From Nocardioides sp. URHA0032 (lineage in GTDB: Bacteria; Actinomycetota; Actinomycetes; Propionibacteriales; Nocardioidaceae): DNA of 64,000 bases. Location: the NCBI RefSeq assembly GCF_000620645.1, contig NZ_JIAV01000014.1, forward strand, positions 372,001-436,000, given 5' to 3'. Shown piece after piece: positions 27,308 through 37,119 of this stretch (the stretch's first letter is position 1; every line of letters begins with the position of its first letter). The notes under the pieces were generated by a model. It was not told the DNA's origin and searched no databases. It worked only from the letters and a program-made list of their open reading frames with translations. The position numbers were made by a program, and so were the translations under genes.

Positions 27308-29263
27308 TCAGCCGGCGTGGAGGTGGGGGCGCCTGGCCCGGTCGGGTTCGGCCCGGCGCAGCACCTCGCGGGTGATGGGGGCGACCTCACCGGCGCCGAA
27401 CAGGAGGAACCGGACCAGGTGCCCGAACGGGTTGCCCTCCGTCCACTCGAAGTAGATGTGCGGCCGGACGCCGGTGCGGTCACGGATGTCGATCAGCAGC
27501 GCGGCGAGCGTGTTCGGCACGGAGGCGCCGGTGACGGTGAGCACCCGGTACTCGTCGTGCATGACCAGGCCGCGGACGTCGATCCGGCTCTCGAAGTCGG
27601 AGTAGTCGCCGACGGTCACCTCGACGAGGACGATGTCACCGGCGTTGGGGAGGTCGTGGTCGTCGACGATCTGCTGGATCTTCTCGCGGTACTCCTCGAC
27701 GTCCCGGGCGTCGGGCTCGTTGGCGACCAACCGGATGGACCGGCGGGCGCAGTCACGGAGGAAGGAGTCAGCCCGTGCGTCGTAGGTGATGTCGGTGGCA
27801 CGCAGCTCGAACGCTCGCGAGATCCGCGACAGCAGGGACACGAGCACGATGGCGCCGATGAAGCAGGCGGCGATCTTGACGCCGTCGGGGCGTTCGCGGA
27901 CGTTGTCGAGCGTGGTGTAGGTGAGCACCAGCGCGATCAGGACGAACGCCACGGTCAGGCGGCGCTGGCCCGCCCTGCGCGCGGCGAGCGTGACCGCGAC
28001 GGCCGCCGAGGTCATCAGGACCAGCACACCGGTGGCGTAGGCACCGCCCTGCGCGTTGACATCGGCATCGAAGACCCAGGTGATCGCGGCGGCGACACCG
28101 GTGAGGACGAGGACGAGCGGTCGCACCGCACCGGCCCACTCCGGCGACATGCCGTAGCGGGGCAGGTAGCGCGGGATCAGGTTGAGCATGCCCGCCATCG
28201 CCGAGGCGCCGGCGAACCAGAGGATCAGGATCGTCGATGCGTCGTAGACGGTCCCGAAGCCGTCGCCGAGGTAGCGGTGGGCGAGATAGGCCAACGCTCG
28301 TCCGTTGGCGGATCCGCCTTCCTGGAACTCCGCAGCGGGGATCAGCAGCGTGGTGACCAGGCTGGAGGCGATCAGGTAGACGCTCATGATGCAGGCCGCC
28401 ACCGTGAGGAGCTTCCTGGTGTTGCGGATCCGACCGGCCGGATGTGCCGGGTCGTCCACCGCGCCGCCTTCGACGTGGCTCATCACCGCCACACCGGTCT
28501 CGAACCCGGACAGGCCCAGGGCCAGCTTGGGGAACAGTGTGAGAGAGACGGCCACCATGACCGCGAGGTTCCCGTGTTCGGCGGTGAGCGCGCCTGTCCA
28601 GTCGGTGACCCGGTGGCCCGCCGACACCACGTGGCCGGCCGCTACCCCGATCACGACGGCGTTGAGCACGAGGTAGGTCACGACGAGCGCGACCGCCACG
28701 CCGATGGCCTCGGTGAAGCCCTTGAGGAACACCGCGCCGAGCAGGGCCACGAGGCCGAGGGTGATCCACAGCTCCTGACCGTGCAGGACGCTCGGCACAT
28801 GCGGGTTCTCCACGACGTGAGCGCTGGCGTCGGCGGCCGAGAGCGTGATCGTGATGACGAAGTCCGTGAGCGCGAAGCCGAGCAGCGCCAGCACGAAGAG
28901 CTTGCCGCGCCAGAAGGGCAGCAGCCGTTCGAGCATCGCGATCGACCCCTGGCCGTGCGGACTCTCGGCGGCCACCCGTCGGTAGACCGGCAGGGCTCCG
29001 AACAGGGTGAGCAGCACGAGGATGACCGTCGCCAGCGGGCTGAGGAGACCCGCAGCGAGGAACGCGATGCCGGGCTGGTAGCCGAGGGTCGAGAAGTAGT
29101 CGACACCGGTCAGGCACATCACCTTCCACCAGCGGTGCGGCTCCTCGCCGGAGTGCTCGACCGCATGTGGCCCGGCGTGCCGGGCGGCGACGTCGGGCCG
29201 GTAGAAGAGCCACCGGCGGAAGCGGACACCGGGCTGCTCGCGCAGCGGGAGATCGAGACTCAC
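27308..29263 (-). CDS. APC-superfamily permease, possibly a K+ importer (KimA/Kup-like)
   Basis: A 651-residue protein with about 12 membrane helices and a C-terminal cytosolic domain of about 170 residues (after [14 protein letters not shown]). It belongs to the APC superfamily; the N-terminal [20 protein letters not shown] resembles the signature of large KimA/Kup-like transporters more than amino acid permeases. It is divergent from a short KdpD/KdpE pair with phased repeats between them, which also suggests potassium. Start GTG 29263 has no strong ribosome binding site. Substrate assignment is inference. Confidence 0.7.
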   Translation of the reverse strand: MSLDLPLREQPGVRFRRWLFYRPDVAARHAGPHAVEHSGEEPHRWWKVMCLTGVDYFSTLGYQPGIAFLAAGLLSPLATVILVLLTLFGALPVYRRVAAESPHGQGSIAMLERLLPFWRGKLFVLALLGFALTDFVITITLSAADASAHVVENPHVPSVLHGQELWITLGLVALLGAVFLKGFTEAIGVAVALVVTYLVLNAVVIGVAAGHVVSAGHRVTDWTGALTAEHGNLAVMVAVSLTLFPKLALGLSGFETGVAVMSHVEGGAVDDPAHPAGRIRNTRKLLTVAACIMSVYLIASSLVTTLLIPAAEFQEGGSANGRALAYLAHRYLGDGFGTVYDASTILILWFAGASAMAGMLNLIPRYLPRYGMSPEWAGAVRPLVLVLTGVAAAITWVFDADVNAQGGAYATGVLVLMTSAAVAVTLAARRAGQRRLTVAFVLIALVLTYTTLDNVRERPDGVKIAACFIGAIVLVSLLSRISRAFELRATDITYDARADSFLRDCARRSIRLVANEPDARDVEEYREKIQQIVDDHDLPNAGDIVLVEVTVGDYSDFESRIDVRGLVMHDEYRVLTVTGASVPNTLAALLIDIRDRTGVRPHIYFEWTEGNPFGHLVRFLLFGAGEVAPITREVLRRAEPDRARRPHLHAG

Positions 29264-29336
29264 GCCGTCAATCCAACTCGCCGTCGACCGGGATCGGACG
29301 GGGCCTAACAGACCCCTAACACCGGGTCCTTCGCGC

Positions 29337-29386
29337 GTCAGGATCCCGCACGGATCGGGGACGACGTCGTCAGGATCCTGTCAGGA
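29337..29386. promoter_or_regulatory. Tandem direct repeats, candidate KdpE-like binding sites
   Basis: Heptamer GTCAGGA occurs at 29369-29375 and 29380-29386, exactly 11 bp apart. A second pair, GTCAGGA at 29337-29343 and GCACGGA at 29348-29354, also has 11-bp spacing and lies 32 bp upstream. Head-to-tail repeats at 11 bp are the typical footprint of OmpR/PhoB-type regulators. They lie between the transporter and the two-component genes. Confidence 0.65.
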
Positions 29387-29425
29387 CGACGACGTTCCCG
29401 GACGCCGTGGACTTGACTGCACGAC

Positions 29426-29749
29426 ATGGCTCAACGCGTCATGACCGACGAGGTCGGCGTCCGGTTCGGGATGAGCGGCGGGGTGCTGTTCGTCCTGGCG
29501 GCGCTCATCGTCGCGAGCGGACTGCGCGGAACGCTCGGCGTCGTCGTGCTGTTCCTGGCCACGACCGTGCTCGCGACGGCACTGGACACGCGGCACTCAC
29601 TGCTGCTGGGCCTGGCCGGCTGGGCGTTCGCCACCGGCTTCGCCGTCAACACGGCGGGCGTGCTCACCCTGGCGCAGCTCGACCTGCTCCGCCTGGTCGT
29701 CTTCGTCGTCGCCGCCCTGGCCACCAGCCGACGCGGCACACTGGGGTGA
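29426..29749 (+). CDS. Small polytopic membrane protein
   Basis: A 107-residue protein with about four hydrophobic segments (VLFVLAALIVASGL, VVLFLATTVLATAL, LLLGLAGWAFATGFAV, LLRLVVFVVAALA) and a short polar N-terminus. It is first in a cluster with the KdpD-like kinase and the KdpE-like regulator, 74 bp upstream of the kinase. It could be a small accessory or sensory membrane partner, but no family was recognised. Confidence 0.6.
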   Translation: MAQRVMTDEVGVRFGMSGGVLFVLAALIVASGLRGTLGVVVLFLATTVLATALDTRHSLLLGLAGWAFATGFAVNTAGVLTLAQLDLLRLVVFVVAALATSRRGTLG

Positions 29750-29823
29750 ACGCCGTCGAACCCATCCCGCCCGGGAGCACGGCCCGACGCCGGTCCACCG
29801 GCGCCGACAGGACCGGAGGTGCG

Positions 29824-30888
29824 ATGGGTCGGAGCAGTCTCAGCCCGAGGCGACGCGCCTACGGCTACCTCTCGGCCGTCGCCGGGAGTGCACTCCTGGT
29901 CGCGGTGCTGGTCCCCGTGGGCAGCCACGTCGACATCGCGAGCGCGGCCATGCTGTTCCTGCTGCTGGTCGTCACCACCGCCATCGTCGGCGGTATCGGT
30001 CCGGCACTGCTCGCCGGCGCCCTCGGAGCGGCCCTCGTGAACTTCTTCTTCACCGAGCCGCTCCACACCTTCCGGATCCACGAGGCCGGCGATGTCGTGG
30101 CGCTGGTGGTCTTCGCGATGGTGGCCGTGATGGTCAGCTGGGTCGTCGACCTCGCCGCCCGCCGGGCAGCGGCGGTGCGAGAGGCTGCGGAGCTCGAGGC
30201 GGGGAACCGGTTGCGCACCGCTCTCCTGGCGGCGGTCGGCCATGACCTGCGGACGCCGCTGGCCACCGTGAAGGCCGTCGTCTCCGGGCTGCGCAGCCGT
30301 GAGGTGACCCTGACCGAGGAGGACCGCAGGGAGCTGCTCGAGACCGCCGACGACGCACTCGACCGACTGGCCGCGCTGGTCGACAACCTGCTCGACCTCA
30401 GCCGGCTCCAGGCGGGCGCGATGCCGGTCCGCACCCGGCCGATCCCGCTCGACGACGTCGTCGCGGCGGCGCTCGACGAGCTCGCGGTCGGGTCGGTGGC
30501 CGTCTCGATCGACCTGCCCGAGCAGCTTCCCGAGGTCGTGGCGGACCCGGGCCTGCTCGAGCGAGTGGTCGTCAACCTGGTGGCCAACGCCCAGCGCCAT
30601 GCGCCCGGACCCGTGCTGCTGACCGCCGGGGCCGTCGGAGATCGCGTGGAGCTCCGCGTCGTCGACCGGGGTCCGGGTATCGCGGTTCCCGACCGCGACC
30701 GGGTGTTCGTGCCGTTCCAGCGGCTCGGGGACAGCGGCACCAGCGGCCTCGGTCTCGGGATGGCGCTCTCCCGCGGACTGGTCGAGGCCATGGCAGGAAG
30801 CCTGACGCTCGCGGAGACGCCCGGCGGCGGGCTGACGCTGGTCATCTCCCTTCCCGCCGCGCCGGCCGTCGTCGCAGAGCGCGGGTGA
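29824..30888 (+). CDS. Short KdpD-like sensor histidine kinase (DUF4118)
   Basis: A 354-residue membrane kinase. Residues about 15-110 hold four helices of the DUF4118/KdpD transmembrane domain (AALVNFFFTEPLHTF is characteristic). HisKA (VGHDLRTPLATVKAVV) and HATPase (NLVANAQRHAPGP, GTSGLGLGMALS) domains follow. It lacks the N-terminal KdpD and USP sensor domains of the full-length protein, so potassium/c-di-AMP sensing must differ. GGAGG lies five nt before ATG 29824. It is cotranscribed with the response regulator; kdpFABC is absent. Confidence 0.88.
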   Translation: MGRSSLSPRRRAYGYLSAVAGSALLVAVLVPVGSHVDIASAAMLFLLLVVTTAIVGGIGPALLAGALGAALVNFFFTEPLHTFRIHEAGDVVALVVFAMVAVMVSWVVDLAARRAAAVREAAELEAGNRLRTALLAAVGHDLRTPLATVKAVVSGLRSREVTLTEEDRRELLETADDALDRLAALVDNLLDLSRLQAGAMPVRTRPIPLDDVVAAALDELAVGSVAVSIDLPEQLPEVVADPGLLERVVVNLVANAQRHAPGPVLLTAGAVGDRVELRVVDRGPGIAVPDRDRVFVPFQRLGDSGTSGLGLGMALSRGLVEAMAGSLTLAETPGGGLTLVISLPAAPAVVAERG

Positions 30889-30892
30889 CGCC

Positions 30893-31567
30893 GTGAGTCG
30901 CGTCCTGGTCGTCGACGACGAGCCGCAGATCGTCCGGGCCCTCGCCATCAACCTCCGCGCCCGCGGCTACGAGGTGTCCACCGCCGGCGACGGCGGCGAG
31001 GCACTGCTGGTCGCGGCCTCCCACCCGCCCGACGTCGTCATCCTCGACCTGGGACTGCCCGACCTCGACGGGGTCGACGTCATCGCCGGCATCCGCGGCT
31101 GGTCGAGCGTGCCGATCCTGGTGCTCTCCGGTCGCAGCGACAGTGTCGACAAGGTCGACGCCCTCGACGCGGGTGCGGACGACTACGTGACCAAGCCGTT
31201 CGGGATGGACGAGCTGATGGCGCGGCTGCGGTCCTTGCTCCGCCGCACCACCCCTGCTGAGTCGCAGCCCGTCGTGGAGTTCGGCGACGTGCGGGTGGAC
31301 CTCGCCGCCACGCGCGTCTCCGTCGGCGGCACCGAGGTCCGGCTCACCCCCACCGAGTGGCACCTGCTCGAGGTCCTCGTGCGCCATCCCGGCAAGCTCC
31401 TCAGTCACCGGCAGCTCCTCGCCGAGGTCTGGGGCCCCGGCTACGAGACCGCTCAGGGCAACCTGCGGCTGTACGTCGCCCAGCTCCGCCGCAAGCTCGA
31501 GCCCGATCCCTCCCGGCCTCGTTTCCTCCGCACCGAGCCCGGCATGGGCTACCGATTCCAGCCCTGA
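30893..31567 (+). CDS. KdpE-like OmpR-family response regulator
   Basis: A 224-residue regulator with a receiver domain (acidic pocket D8/D9, phospho-acceptor D52 in LDLGLPDLDG, Lys101 in VTKPFG) and a winged-helix domain (LTPTEWHLLEVLVRHPGKLL, recognition region GNLRLYVAQLRRKL). The pattern is closest to KdpE. GTG 30893 follows the kinase stop by four bp. Its probable targets are the phased GTCAGGA repeats before the divergent APC transporter. Confidence 0.9.
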   Translation: MSRVLVVDDEPQIVRALAINLRARGYEVSTAGDGGEALLVAASHPPDVVILDLGLPDLDGVDVIAGIRGWSSVPILVLSGRSDSVDKVDALDAGADDYVTKPFGMDELMARLRSLLRRTTPAESQPVVEFGDVRVDLAATRVSVGGTEVRLTPTEWHLLEVLVRHPGKLLSHRQLLAEVWGPGYETAQGNLRLYVAQLRRKLEPDPSRPRFLRTEPGMGYRFQP

Positions 31568-31585
31568 CCGGACGTCCGTCGACGA

Positions 31586-32611
31586 TCAGGCCAGTGTCTG
31601 CGTGATCTCGTGCCGGTCGCCGTCGCCGTCGACGACGACGCGGGCGAGCGCGCCGTTCACCAGCGGGAGGTACGGCGCGACGTGCCCGCACTCGACGTCG
31701 AGCACGACCGGGATGCCGAGGTCGCCGAGGGCGTCGGCGACCGCCTCGGCCTGGGTGAGGTCCGGCATGTCCGGCGCGTTCGTGCGCCCGATGAGCACGG
31801 CCCGGGCGTGGTCGAACCAGCCCGCGTAGCGCAGCGAGTGGAGGGTGCGGGCGATCGTGTAGGCGTTGTCCTCGCAGGCCTCGAGGTAGACGACCAGCCC
31901 CTCCGGGCTCGCCTCGCCGAACGCCGCGACGTCGCCGTACGGCGTGGCCGCGATCGGGCCGACCGTCTCGATGCAGCCGCCGATCAGCCGGCCGGAGACG
32001 TCGACCGACGACCCGGACAGCACCCGCCAGGTGCCGGGCGAGTCGAGCGTCAACCGCGAGACGTCGGGGTGCGCGACGTAGTCGTCCCAGCCGGTCGAGC
32101 GGTACCGGCCCGGGCTCCGCTGCACGAAGGGACCGGGCTGCGAGGCCAGCGTGGTCCAGTGCAGCAGGCCGTCCGGCGGGGAGTACGGCGTGTCCATCAG
32201 GTTGCTGCCGTGCAGCGTGGTCCAGCCGAGCCGCAGCGTGATCGGCACCATCAGCGTGGTCAGGTCGCTGTAGCCGACGAACCAGGTCGGCTCGGCACCG
32301 GCGAGCGCGGACCAGTCCAGCTGGTCGAGCAGGTCGATCGCCAGCTCCCCGCCCCACGGCGGGACCACGGCCCGGATCGAGGGATCGACCAGCATCTCGG
32401 TGAGCTCGGCGGCGCGCTGCTCCTTCGGCGCGGACACCACGCCGGACGTGCCGAGGCACAAGCCACGCACCACGTCGTACCCGCGAGCCTCCAGCGATGA
32501 GACGGCGACCTCCAACCTGGCCCGCATCGGCTCCTGCACGCCGCTCGACGGCGCGGTGACGCCGATCCGGTCACCGGGCTCCAGCGGTCGCGGACTCCGG
32601 GTCGGGGGCAT
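31586..32611 (-). CDS. S66-family peptidase (MccF/LD-carboxypeptidase-like)
   Basis: A 341-residue serine peptidase of the S66 family. The nucleophile Ser115 is in FVGYSDLTT, with Glu in VVYLEACEDNAY and His in DVECGHVAPY, completing the Ser-Glu-His triad. There is no signal peptide. The family includes murein LD-carboxypeptidases and MccF microcin-immunity peptidases; the cytoplasmic location and length favour the MccF-like branch. It lies three bp downstream of kynU and is likely in the same operon. Confidence 0.82.
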   Translation of the reverse strand: MPPTRSPRPLEPGDRIGVTAPSSGVQEPMRARLEVAVSSLEARGYDVVRGLCLGTSGVVSAPKEQRAAELTEMLVDPSIRAVVPPWGGELAIDLLDQLDWSALAGAEPTWFVGYSDLTTLMVPITLRLGWTTLHGSNLMDTPYSPPDGLLHWTTLASQPGPFVQRSPGRYRSTGWDDYVAHPDVSRLTLDSPGTWRVLSGSSVDVSGRLIGGCIETVGPIAATPYGDVAAFGEASPEGLVVYLEACEDNAYTIARTLHSLRYAGWFDHARAVLIGRTNAPDMPDLTQAEAVADALGDLGIPVVLDVECGHVAPYLPLVNGALARVVVDGDGDRHEITQTLA

Positions 32612-32614
32612 GCC

Positions 32615-33805
32615 TCAGGCTGTCAGGTCCGCCAGCACCCCGCGAACCATTTCCAGGCCGCGGTCGACCTCCTCGAACGACGTCGACAACGGCGACAGCC
32701 CGATCCGCAGGCCTCCCGGGTCGCGGTAGTCCGGGATCACGTCGCGCTCCCACAGCGCGGCGGTCACCTCGCGCATCAGCGGGTGGTTCAGCGTCACGTG
32801 CCCACCCCGCCGGGCCGGGTCGCGGGGCGAGGCCACCTCCACCCCCGCGGCAGCGAGCGTCCCGTCGGCGACCGAGATCGCGTGCTCGGTCAGCGCGACC
32901 GACTTCTCCCGGACGGCGGGCATCCCGACCTCGTCGATCAGCGCGAGCATGTCCTGCACCGCGAGCATCCCGACGATCGGGGGCGTCCCGGAGAGGAACC
33001 GCCGGATCCCGCTCGCCGGCGCGTACGCCGGGCCCATGAGGAACGGGTCGACCGCGCCCATCCAGCCCTGGATCGGCTGGACCAGGTCGTCGAGGTGCCG
33101 CGTGGCCACGTAGCAGAACGCCGGCGCGCCGGGCCCGCCGTTCAGGTACTTGTACGTGCACCCCACCGCGAGGTCCACGCCCCAGTCGTCGAGCGACAGC
33201 GGCACCGACCCCACGGAGTGGCAGAGGTCCCAGAGCACGAGGGCGCCGGCGTCGTGGGCGATCCGGGTCAGCTCCGGGACGTCCGCGAGCCAGGCGGATC
33301 GGTACGCGACGTGCGACAGCACCACGAGCGCGGTGTCCGGTCCGACGGCGTCCGAGAGCAGGTCCGCCGTCACGCCGGCGCTGGTGTCGACGTCGATCCA
33401 GCGCAGCGTCAGGCCACACTCGGCGGCGATCCCGGCCGCGACGTAGCGGTCGGTCGGGAAGTTGTCGCGGTCGATCACGATCTCGGTGCGCCCCGGGCGG
33501 GCCGCGACCGCGGCCCGCATCAGCTTGTAGAGCAGGACCGTGGTCGAGTCGCCGATCGCGGCCTGGCCCGGGCCGGCCCCGAGCACGACGCGGCCGAGCT
33601 CGTCGCCGATCGTGCGCGGCAGGTCGAACCAGCGCTCGTCCCAGCCGCGGATCAGCCGACCGCCCCACTCCTCCTCGACGAACGCCGCGAGGCGGGGTCC
33701 GGTGACCTTCAGGGGCCGCCCGAGCGAGTTGCCGTCGAAGTAGACCAGCGAGGACGAGGCGCCGACGAAGCGGTCGCGGTACGACGCGAGCGGGTCCCGG
33801 ATCAC
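32615..33805 (-). CDS. kynU: Kynureninase
   Basis: A 396-residue PLP enzyme hydrolysing kynurenine to anthranilate and alanine. The N-terminal [11 protein letters not shown] and the PLP-lysine motif [12 protein letters not shown] are diagnostic of kynureninase. The [12 protein letters not shown] segment is also typical. The start is GTG 33805, overlapping the xylB stop as GTGA. No other kynurenine pathway genes are nearby, so its role in tryptophan breakdown or NAD synthesis is not settled by context. Confidence 0.92.
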   Translation of the reverse strand: MIRDPLASYRDRFVGASSSLVYFDGNSLGRPLKVTGPRLAAFVEEEWGGRLIRGWDERWFDLPRTIGDELGRVVLGAGPGQAAIGDSTTVLLYKLMRAAVAARPGRTEIVIDRDNFPTDRYVAAGIAAECGLTLRWIDVDTSAGVTADLLSDAVGPDTALVVLSHVAYRSAWLADVPELTRIAHDAGALVLWDLCHSVGSVPLSLDDWGVDLAVGCTYKYLNGGPGAPAFCYVATRHLDDLVQPIQGWMGAVDPFLMGPAYAPASGIRRFLSGTPPIVGMLAVQDMLALIDEVGMPAVREKSVALTEHAISVADGTLAAAGVEVASPRDPARRGGHVTLNHPLMREVTAALWERDVIPDYRDPGGLRIGLSPLSTSFEEVDRGLEMVRGVLADLTA

Positions 33806-35199
33806 GGGCGCACCGCCGTCAGGTCACGCACGGAGGCGTACCGGGCGCGCACGAACGGCGTCGCCTCCACCTCCGTCTCGACGACGTCGGCGAGCTGCCA
33901 CGCCGGCGGCTCGGCCGCGCCGGACAGCACCCACGCGGCCTGGCGGGCGGCGCCGCGGGCGACGTACTCCCCCGGCTGCGGCACGGTCACCGGCAGCCCG
34001 AGCACCGCGGACGCGATCTCCCGGACCGCCTGAGACCGGGCGGCGCCGCCGACCAGCACCACGCGCTCGACCGGCGTGCCGAGCGCGCGCACGGCGTCGA
34101 CCGCGTCGGCGAGGCCGCAGAGCATCCCCTCCACGGCGGCGCGCGCGAGGTACGGCGGGTTCGCGGTCTCGAGGCGCAGCCCGTGGATCGCCCCGGTGGC
34201 GTCGGGCTTGTTCGGCGTGCGCTCGCCCTCGAGGTACGGCACCAGGGCCATGCCGCCGGCACCGGCCGGCGCGGAGAGCGCCAGGTCAGAGAGCCCGGCG
34301 TGGTCGGTGCCGACCATCCGGGCCGCCGCGTCGAGCACGCGGGCGGCGTTCATGGTGGCGACCAGCGGCAGGAACCGGCCGGTCGCGTCGGCGAAGCCGG
34401 CCACCGCGCCGGTGACGTCGCCCACCGGCTTCTCGGCCACGGCGCACGCGACGCCGGAGGTGCCGATCGAGACGATGACGTCGCCGCTGACCGCGCCGAG
34501 CCCCAGCGCGGCGGCCGCGTTGTCGCCGGTGCCGGGGCCGAGCGGCTGACCCGCGGGCGTGTGGCCGGCGACCTCCGCCGGGCCGAGCACCCGGGGGACG
34601 ACCGCGTCGTGGCCCAGGCCCATGGTGAGCAGGTCGCGGCGGTACTCCCCCGTGAGCGGTGACCAGTAGCCGGTACCGCTCGCGTCCCCGCGGTCGGTGG
34701 CCAAGGCGTCGAGGCCTGACGCGCCGGCGAGCTTCCACGTCAACCAGTCGTGCGGCAGGCAGACCGCCGCGACCCGCGCGGCGTTCTCGGGCTCGTGGTC
34801 ACGCAGCCAGCGCAGCTTGGTGACCGTGAACGACGCCACCGGCACCAGCCCGACCGCGTCCACCCAGGGCCCGGGCCCGCCGAGCTCCTCGATCAGGTCG
34901 AGCGCGGCTCGGGCGGAGCGGGTGTCGTTCCAGAGCAGTGCCGGCCGGACCACCTCGCCGTGCTCGTCGAGGCAGACCATGCCGTGCTGCTGGCCGCCGA
35001 CCGCGATCGCCGCGACGTCGTCGAGCCCCCCGGCCGCCTCGATCGCCTGCTGGAGCGCCGACCACCAGTGGTCGGGGTGCACCTCGGTGCCCTCGGGGTG
35101 CGGGGCGGTCCCGATGCGCACCTGCTCCCCCGTATCGGCGTCGCAGACGACGACCTTGCAGGACTGGGTGGAGGAGTCGATCCCGGCGACGAGAGGCAT
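33802..35199 (-). CDS. xylB: Xylulokinase
   Basis: A 465-residue FGGY-family sugar kinase. The start motif [11 protein letters not shown] is the ATP phosphate-binding loop, and GGQQHGMV is the hallmark of xylulokinase. The C-terminal FGGY signature region reads [16 protein letters not shown], and the acidic base lies near [10 protein letters not shown]. It phosphorylates D-xylulose for the pentose phosphate pathway. ATG 35199 is chosen over upstream in-frame codons because the family N-terminus begins there. No isomerase or transporter is adjacent. Confidence 0.9.
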   Translation of the reverse strand: MPLVAGIDSSTQSCKVVVCDADTGEQVRIGTAPHPEGTEVHPDHWWSALQQAIEAAGGLDDVAAIAVGGQQHGMVCLDEHGEVVRPALLWNDTRSARAALDLIEELGGPGPWVDAVGLVPVASFTVTKLRWLRDHEPENAARVAAVCLPHDWLTWKLAGASGLDALATDRGDASGTGYWSPLTGEYRRDLLTMGLGHDAVVPRVLGPAEVAGHTPAGQPLGPGTGDNAAAALGLGAVSGDVIVSIGTSGVACAVAEKPVGDVTGAVAGFADATGRFLPLVATMNAARVLDAAARMVGTDHAGLSDLALSAPAGAGGMALVPYLEGERTPNKPDATGAIHGLRLETANPPYLARAAVEGMLCGLADAVDAVRALGTPVERVVLVGGAARSQAVREIASAVLGLPVTVPQPGEYVARGAARQAAWVLSGAAEPPAWQLADVVETEVEATPFVRARYASVRDLTAVRP

Positions 35200-35224
35200 G
35201 CGGCGATTCTGGCAGGCTTCCCCC

Positions 35225-36106
35225 ATGCGCGAGCCCGCCGGCCACACCCTCGTCCTCGATCACGGTCCGTACCGGGCCGAGGTCGTCACCGTGGGCGCGG
35301 GCCTCCGCACCTTCACGTACGGCGGGCGCGACCTGGTCGCCGGCTACCGGCCCGGTGAGATCTGCCCCGACTACCGGGGCTGGGTGCTCCAGCCCTGGCC
35401 GAACCGGGTGGGTCACGGCCGCTACGACTTCGGAGGGTCCACCCACCAGCTCCCCCTCACCGAGCCGGAGAACGGCAACGCCCTGCACGGCCTGGCCGGT
35501 TGGGTCGACTGGCGGGTCGCGCACCACGACGACACGAGCGCGACGCTCCGGCACGAGCTGGTGCCGCAGGCGGGCTACCCGTTCGCGCTCGACCTCGAGG
35601 CGGCGTACCGGCTGGACGGCCACGGCCTGCACGTGGCGATCGCGGCCACGAACGCCGGCTCGGCGCCCGCGCCGTACGGCGCCGGGCACCATCCGTACTT
35701 CACGCTCGACCGTCCCGCCGACGACCTCGAGCTCGTGCTCCCGGCGACCACGTGGTGCGCGATGGACGAGCGCGGCCTGCCCTCGCCGGCGCAGCCGGTG
35801 GAGGGCTCGGCGTACGACTTCCGCGAGTCCCGCCCGATCGGCGACCTGGTCGTGGACCATCCCTTCGGCGGTCTCACGGGCGACACCGCGACGCTGCGCC
35901 ACGGGGACCGGGCCATCAGCGTGACGCTCGGCGAGGGCTGCGCGTGGCTGCACGTCTTCACCTGCGACACCCACGACCCGGCGCGGCGGGCGGTGGCGAT
36001 CGAGCCGATGAGCTGCCCGCCGGACGCGTTCCGCACCGGCACCGACCTGGTCGTGCTCGAGCCGGGCGCCACGCACCGGCTGGCGTTCACGATCACTGGA
36101 AGCTGA
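35225..36106 (+). CDS. Aldose 1-epimerase (galactose mutarotase family)
   Basis: A 293-residue beta-sandwich protein of the GalM superfamily. The active-site His is in GAGHHPYF, the N-terminal His in NALHGLAGW, and a candidate catalytic Glu in [13 protein letters not shown]. It interconverts sugar anomers in the cytoplasm. The ATG at 35225 is right after a CAGGCT box (leaderless-like spacing) and divergent from xylB by 25 bp, so the two may serve the same sugar pathway. The 3' end overlaps the convergent hypothetical gene by 14 bp. Confidence 0.88.
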   Translation: MREPAGHTLVLDHGPYRAEVVTVGAGLRTFTYGGRDLVAGYRPGEICPDYRGWVLQPWPNRVGHGRYDFGGSTHQLPLTEPENGNALHGLAGWVDWRVAHHDDTSATLRHELVPQAGYPFALDLEAAYRLDGHGLHVAIAATNAGSAPAPYGAGHHPYFTLDRPADDLELVLPATTWCAMDERGLPSPAQPVEGSAYDFRESRPIGDLVVDHPFGGLTGDTATLRHGDRAISVTLGEGCAWLHVFTCDTHDPARRAVAIEPMSCPPDAFRTGTDLVVLEPGATHRLAFTITGS

Positions 36107-37103
36107 CGAGCCGCACCGTCGGCCGGAGCGCGTGCACGGCGGGCGCGCCCATCCGATCGACGTCCTCGTCGTAGAAGAGCTTGAACCCCATCGTGAACTG
36201 CCGTGGCCGGCCGACCGCGTGGTACGTCGCGAGCTTCTGCCGGCGGGTGCCGAAGCCGTCGACGTGCTGGACCATCGCCAGGCCCCTGCGGCGGACGACG
36301 TCCTCGATGTGCTCGACCATGTCGACCCGGAACTGGTGCAGCACGAACAGCTTCTGGGGAAGGCCCTCCTCCCGGGTGAGGTGCGAGAGCCACTTCGAGG
36401 TCCGGTTCACCTCCGGTGCGCCGACCTGCCCGACCGTGCGGGCGGGGACCTGGTGCGGCGCCATCCGCCACTCCGGGTCGAGCGCGAGGCCGACCCACGG
36501 GTCCCGCAGGGCCCAGCCCCAGCGCTTCGCGACCTCGAGGAACCCGCTCCGGCCGGGCTGCAGGTCGAGCAGCAGCAGGGCATGGTTGCGGTGGGCCGCG
36601 CGGAGATAGGTCTCGACCACCGCTCGCGGGATGTCGTGGCTGTAGGAACCGTCCGCGCCGGCGCTGCCGTCGGCGATGGTGACGATCAGCTCGTACACGT
36701 GACGCAGCGGGCGGCCCGTCCCCGCGAACGGCGCCGCGGCGTGGTGCAGCCGCGCGTCCATGGTGTCGGGATCGCTCTCGCCCAGCACTCCCATCGCCGC
36801 GGTCTGGCCGGTGCCGTAGTAGGCGACGAGGAAGTGGTTGCCGCCGAACACCCTGGTGCCCCCGTCGGGCAGCGGGACCGGGCGGCCGCCGGGCCGCGGG
36901 TCGGGCTCCGGGTCGGGCTGCGCCGCCCCTGCCGAGGGGGCGGACCCCCGAACGGCGTCCTCGAGCTGCACGACCTCGACCGGACGCGCCGAGCCGGCGC
37001 CGCCGTCGGATCCGTCGACGCCCCAGGCGACGACGATCAGCGCGACGATCGCCAGGAGCACGAGGAACAGCACCGGGCCGCGGTTGTCCGGCTGCTGGGT
37101 CAT
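36093..37103 (-). CDS. Membrane-anchored hypothetical protein downstream of ilvD
   Basis: A 336-residue protein with one N-terminal membrane anchor (VLFLVLLAIVALIVVAWGV) and a Pro-rich linker. A globular domain of about 250 residues follows. Segments such as ALLLLDLQPGRSGFLEV and VGLALDPEWRM suggest an alternating beta/alpha (TIM-barrel-like) fold with acidic residues at strand ends, as in glycoside hydrolase-like domains. No family was recognised. ATG 37103 is 16 bp after the ilvD stop, with no strong ribosome binding site, so it may be translated by coupling. Confidence 0.65.
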   Translation of the reverse strand: MTQQPDNRGPVLFLVLLAIVALIVVAWGVDGSDGGAGSARPVEVVQLEDAVRGSAPSAGAAQPDPEPDPRPGGRPVPLPDGGTRVFGGNHFLVAYYGTGQTAAMGVLGESDPDTMDARLHHAAAPFAGTGRPLRHVYELIVTIADGSAGADGSYSHDIPRAVVETYLRAAHRNHALLLLDLQPGRSGFLEVAKRWGWALRDPWVGLALDPEWRMAPHQVPARTVGQVGAPEVNRTSKWLSHLTREEGLPQKLFVLHQFRVDMVEHIEDVVRRRGLAMVQHVDGFGTRRQKLATYHAVGRPRQFTMGFKLFYDEDVDRMGAPAVHALRPTVRLVSFQ

Positions 37104-37119
37104 CTGGACGACGACACCG

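Noticed and set aside
29426-31567. Complete kdp potassium ATPase operon
   Set aside because: No kdpF, kdpA, kdpB or kdpC coding sequence is found beside the kinase/regulator pair.
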